6,811 bases of DNA, from assembly GCA_001399705.1 (NCBI GenBank), contig LJCR01000117.1, forward strand, positions 1 through 6,811. Direction: 5' to 3'. Position 1 is the first letter of the stretch; each line of letters starts with the position of its first letter. This document shows, in pieces, positions 5,132 to 6,811 of this stretch. Origin of the DNA: Kouleothrix aurantiaca (GTDB lineage Bacteria; Chloroflexota; Chloroflexia; Chloroflexales; Roseiflexaceae). The position numbers and the translations under genes are program-made. Under the pieces are notes generated by a model. That model ran no database searches, had not been told where the DNA came from, and worked only from the letters and a program-made list of their open reading frames with translations.

Positions 5132-5575
5132 TTATGGCGCTATGGCTTGAAACACTTCCAAGATCGGCTTGGCTTCGTCTATTGAAATTTCCTCTTTGAC
5201 AAGCAATACTGCGTTACGGTTTTGTATCACTCGGTATCTTGTTGACTCTGGATATTGTCGGTAATAGCTATCAGCCACTGAAAAAAGATGCGCCTGCCGC
5301 TCATCGGCAAAGACGATAATTGAGCCAGATGGCGTACTTTGTGACGTATTGACAATTGAAAAGGAGATGGACGTTGCTTGAAGCTTGGTCAGAGCAGGTT
5401 GCTCCTCCTTCGTCACATGGTCAAATTGGATGCCCTTATTGTGGAATGCGTCGATGATGTGTTGAGTATTTGTCCATTGAGAAGAAAAAAGCGAGCAACT
5501 TCCTATGGTCCAAACAAATACTAACAACCAGAGCGAAGTGATACGAAGACGGTAGCAAGACAGAATAGTAGACAT
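5132..5575 (-). CDS. Predicted lipoprotein (147 aa), start codon supplied by IS copy 2
   Basis: The N-terminus is a lipoprotein signal peptide: a basic n-region (CYRLR), a hydrophobic core (LWLLVFVWT) and a lipobox-like IGSC, giving lipidated Cys27 and a mature domain of about 120 aa outside the membrane. The mature part shows GSIIVFADERQAHLF, YYRQYP and YRVIQNRNAVLLV, suggesting a small alpha/beta fold. I cannot name the family. The ATG at 5575-5573 straddles the right end of IS copy 2 (GATAATGTC, then TA). Across the empty-site junction the frame upstream reads to an in-frame TAG with no ATG, so the native start was probably a non-ATG codon or lay elsewhere. The transposase stop is 9 bases upstream on the same strand, with GGGA between, so coupled translation is plausible. 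Confidence 0.7.
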   Translation of the reverse strand: MSTILSCYRLRITSLWLLVFVWTIGSCSLFSSQWTNTQHIIDAFHNKGIQFDHVTKEEQPALTKLQATSISFSIVNTSQSTPSGSIIVFADERQAHLFSVADSYYRQYPESTRYRVIQNRNAVLLVKEEISIDEAKPILEVFQAIAP

Positions 5576-5584
5576 TATCCCGAT

Positions 5585-6001
5585 TTACGAATGACTTGAT
5601 GGCCAGGGAGTGGTTCGGACACGGAAGTTATGCAAACCGCAACTTACTTCCATCACCATATCTTTGAGCCCGTCTTTCCACAGACGTATCGTATCTTTGA
5701 CCATTCGACAGCGTTTCACACTCCTGATTACGTGTTCTGCCACAATTCGACGCTGTGCAACCAGGCGATTGTGCGCTTTCTGTTCGGCGCTGAGTTTGCC
5801 ACCCTTCGGCTTCTTGAACGGGCGTATGTGCGTGACACCTGCCAGTTCATAGCCCAGAAAGCCCAGATCATCGACCAGTTCGCTGCCCTCCTGCAACGGG
5901 TAGGGCGTCAGATCGGTAATCGCCTTATCGTGGACACTTCCTTCGAAGGTGTCGCTCAGAAACAGGATTATCAGCGCGTGGATCAGCAGCACATTCTTCA
6001 C
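5585..6001 (-). CDS. IS5-family transposase, frame B (catalytic part), copy 2
   Basis: 138 codons from a GTG overlapping the frame A stop. It is expected to be expressed as the C-terminal half of a 311-aa frameshift fusion. It differs from copy 1 frame B at nine residues (for example L7I, M11I, A37Q, S68G) and keeps the second aspartate in GSVHDK and the glutamate in VAEHVIRSVKR. Its TAA stop lies inside the terminal repeat, just upstream of the ATG of the lipoprotein gene on the same strand, so transcripts of the transposase would enter that gene. Confidence 0.85.
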   Translation of the reverse strand: MKNVLLIHALIILFLSDTFEGSVHDKAITDLTPYPLQEGSELVDDLGFLGYELAGVTHIRPFKKPKGGKLSAEQKAHNRLVAQRRIVAEHVIRSVKRCRMVKDTIRLWKDGLKDMVMEVSCGLHNFRVRTTPWPSSHS

Positions 6002-6519
6002 CGTGTGGCGCTTGTTCTTGCCGCTGTAGAAACTGGTCTGGTCGGCTGGGTCGCTGGGACGGAGGATTGGCCGTTCGGTGCCATCGTGAAAAAAGGGGTC
6101 GCGACCATATCAGGCGAGAGCGCAGCCAGGCGTTGCTGCAGTTCAGCAAGGTTGCGTGAGGGCAGGTCGCCAAGGCTCCCCAGCGCAGCATGGAGAGCTG
6201 GCAGTAGCGCCTGGATCCACTGGTTGGCTTTCGGCTGGCCCATCCCAAAGCTCGCACCGTGAAAAGTCTGGGTCGCGGCTTGCTTGAAGTAGGTCAGGAT
6301 GAAGAGCAGGCGATCCTCTTTGGAGGGCAAGGGGCAGGTGGCATACTGGCTATAGCGCCGGCCAGTGCGGGGCTTGCCCTCGAGCGTCCAGTCGCGCATT
6401 CGTGCAAGAAAGGCAATTTCAAAGGGGACGGCGAGGATTTCGAACTCTTCGACCGTCAGGCTGGTCAAATCGAGGATACGATAGTTCTTGTTGCGTTCTG
6501 TTTCATATCGTAATGGCAT
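5998..6519 (-). CDS. IS5-family transposase, frame A (N-terminal part), copy 2
   Basis: 173 codons from the ATG at 6519, with AAGGAG at 6532-6527 as ribosome site. It carries the same helix-turn-helix region as copy 1 (about residues 64-116). Differences include VKT to NKN at residues 10-12, KE to QQ at 128-129 and EAF to DMV at 137-139. In the stretch after the slip site, three of the four substitutions relative to copy 1 are synonymous in the -1 frame, while all four change the zero-frame residue. This supports the fused product as the functional one. Confidence 0.85.
   Translation of the reverse strand: MPLRYETERNKNYRILDLTSLTVEEFEILAVPFEIAFLARMRDWTLEGKPRTGRRYSQYATCPLPSKEDRLLFILTYFKQAATQTFHGASFGMGQPKANQWIQALLPALHAALGSLGDLPSRNLAELQQRLAALSPDMVATPFFTMAPNGQSSVPATQPTRPVSTAARTSATR
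6088..6094 (-). promoter_or_regulatory. -1 ribosomal frameshift heptamer, IS copy 2
   Basis: T TTT TTC on the minus strand, in the frame of transposase frame A and at the same position as in copy 1. It leads into CAC-GAT-GGC of the catalytic frame. Confidence 0.75.
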
Positions 6520-6572
6520 TGCATTGCTCCTTCTGTTTGGAGATATATCATACCATAAATCGGGATAATCTC

Positions 6573-6695
6573 TATTAATTATCGACTATATCTGATAGAC
6601 ATAAACATACAGCATAGTTTTCAACTGCGAAGCGACAAGCTTCGGAATGCTCATAGGAATTCATCGATTTATATAATTCCTAATTACTCTGGAAA
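6573..6695. other. AT-rich non-coding stretch between IS copy 2 and a probable IS630 remnant
   Basis: I see no gene or clear repeat in these 123 bases. They would include the former upstream region of the lipoprotein cassette, now moved away by IS copy 2, and possibly the end of the IS630-type element to the right. I could not recognise terminal repeats. Confidence 0.4.
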
Positions 6696-6809
6696 TTAAG
6701 AGATCCGATATTTTTCATTGGCTGCGTTGACGCGAGAATACTTCGAATTGAGCTTGGAACGCGCGGCTTGGATGCCGAACTGCCAATGGATCTTGATACC
6801 CTTGGCACT
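6696..6809 (-). CDS. C-terminal fragment of a probable IS630-family transposase
   Basis: A partial 37-residue minus-strand frame, entering from the right edge and ending in TAA at 6698-6696. It reads KGIKIHWQFGIQAARSKL, then NSKYSRVN. The spacing W.F....AR.KL...Y is the usual end of IS630-family transposases, which commonly finish with a W-x-F, A-R-x-K-L, x-x-x-Y pattern. No catalytic residue lies in the window, so the call rests on this short motif. The other two minus-strand frames are also partly open here, which lowers certainty. Confidence 0.45.
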   Translation of the reverse strand, partial: SAKGIKIHWQFGIQAARSKLNSKYSRVNAANEKYRIS

Positions 6810-6811
6810 GC

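Larger units (their letters stand above)
5571..6572 (-). mobile_element. IS5-family insertion sequence, copy 2 (1002 bp, inverted relative to copy 1)
   Basis: It has the same length and organisation as copy 1 but lies on the opposite strand. The terminal repeats are GACATTATCCCGATTTA at 5571-5587 and the complement of GAGATTATCCCGATTTA at 6556-6572. TA flanks it at 5569-5570 and 6573-6574. Both transposase frames and the slip site are intact. The copies differ by scattered substitutions, so they are not a very recent duplication of one another. Confidence 0.9.

Noticed and set aside
2316..6572. Composite transposon formed by the two IS copies
   Set aside because: No shared outer target duplication, and each IS has its own TA pair, which indicates two independent insertions.

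Overview
The window looks like part of a chromosomal integron-type gene-cassette array, broken up by insertion sequences, from a Chloroflexota-like bacterium (Herpetosiphon/Kouleothrix/Chloroflexus type). The phylum is an inference from the style of the short membrane genes, the N-terminal domain of the leftmost gene, the mixed base composition and the attC style. No integron integrase, rRNA or tRNA gene is present to confirm it.

The backbone is six related imperfect palindromes of 126-130 bp (A 693-818, B 1204-1331, C 1966-2094, D 3712-3841, E 4282-4409, F 4796-4924). Each starts with GCCCAAC (GGCTAAC in A) and ends with GTTGGGC, the RYYYAAC/GTTRRRY end boxes of attC recombination sites. The arms are asymmetric, with unpaired bases in one arm only, so I orient the sites on the minus strand. 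All recognisable cassette genes also lie on the minus strand.

Reading right to left in cassette order: a probable IS630-family transposase tail (6696-6809); IS copy 2 (5571-6572); a lipoprotein gene (5132-5575); a 173-bp MITE-like element (4951-5123); attC F; an ORF-less repeat cassette (4410-4795); attC E; a second repeat cassette (3842-4281); attC D; a 62-aa membrane protein gene (3344-3532); IS copy 1 (2316-3317); attC C; a 95-aa membrane protein gene (1550-1837); attC B; a third repeat cassette (819-1203); attC A; and a membrane gene (97-687) whose 3' end runs into an IS-end-like sequence (109-127).

The two complete IS copies are 1002 bp each, in opposite orientation, with 17-bp terminal repeats and TA target duplications. 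They encode a two-frame IS5-family DDE transposase joined by a T TTT TTC -1 frameshift signal. IS copy 2 places an ATG from its own terminus at the front of the lipoprotein gene, about 10 nt after the transposase stop.

The least explained part is the set of three homologous cassettes built of 56-58-bp tandem units between conserved flanks. Their unit lengths break every reading frame, so they look like non-coding cassettes. Five of the six attC sites also contain a conserved extended -10-like motif pointing into the next cassette, which could drive transcription of otherwise promoterless cassettes.
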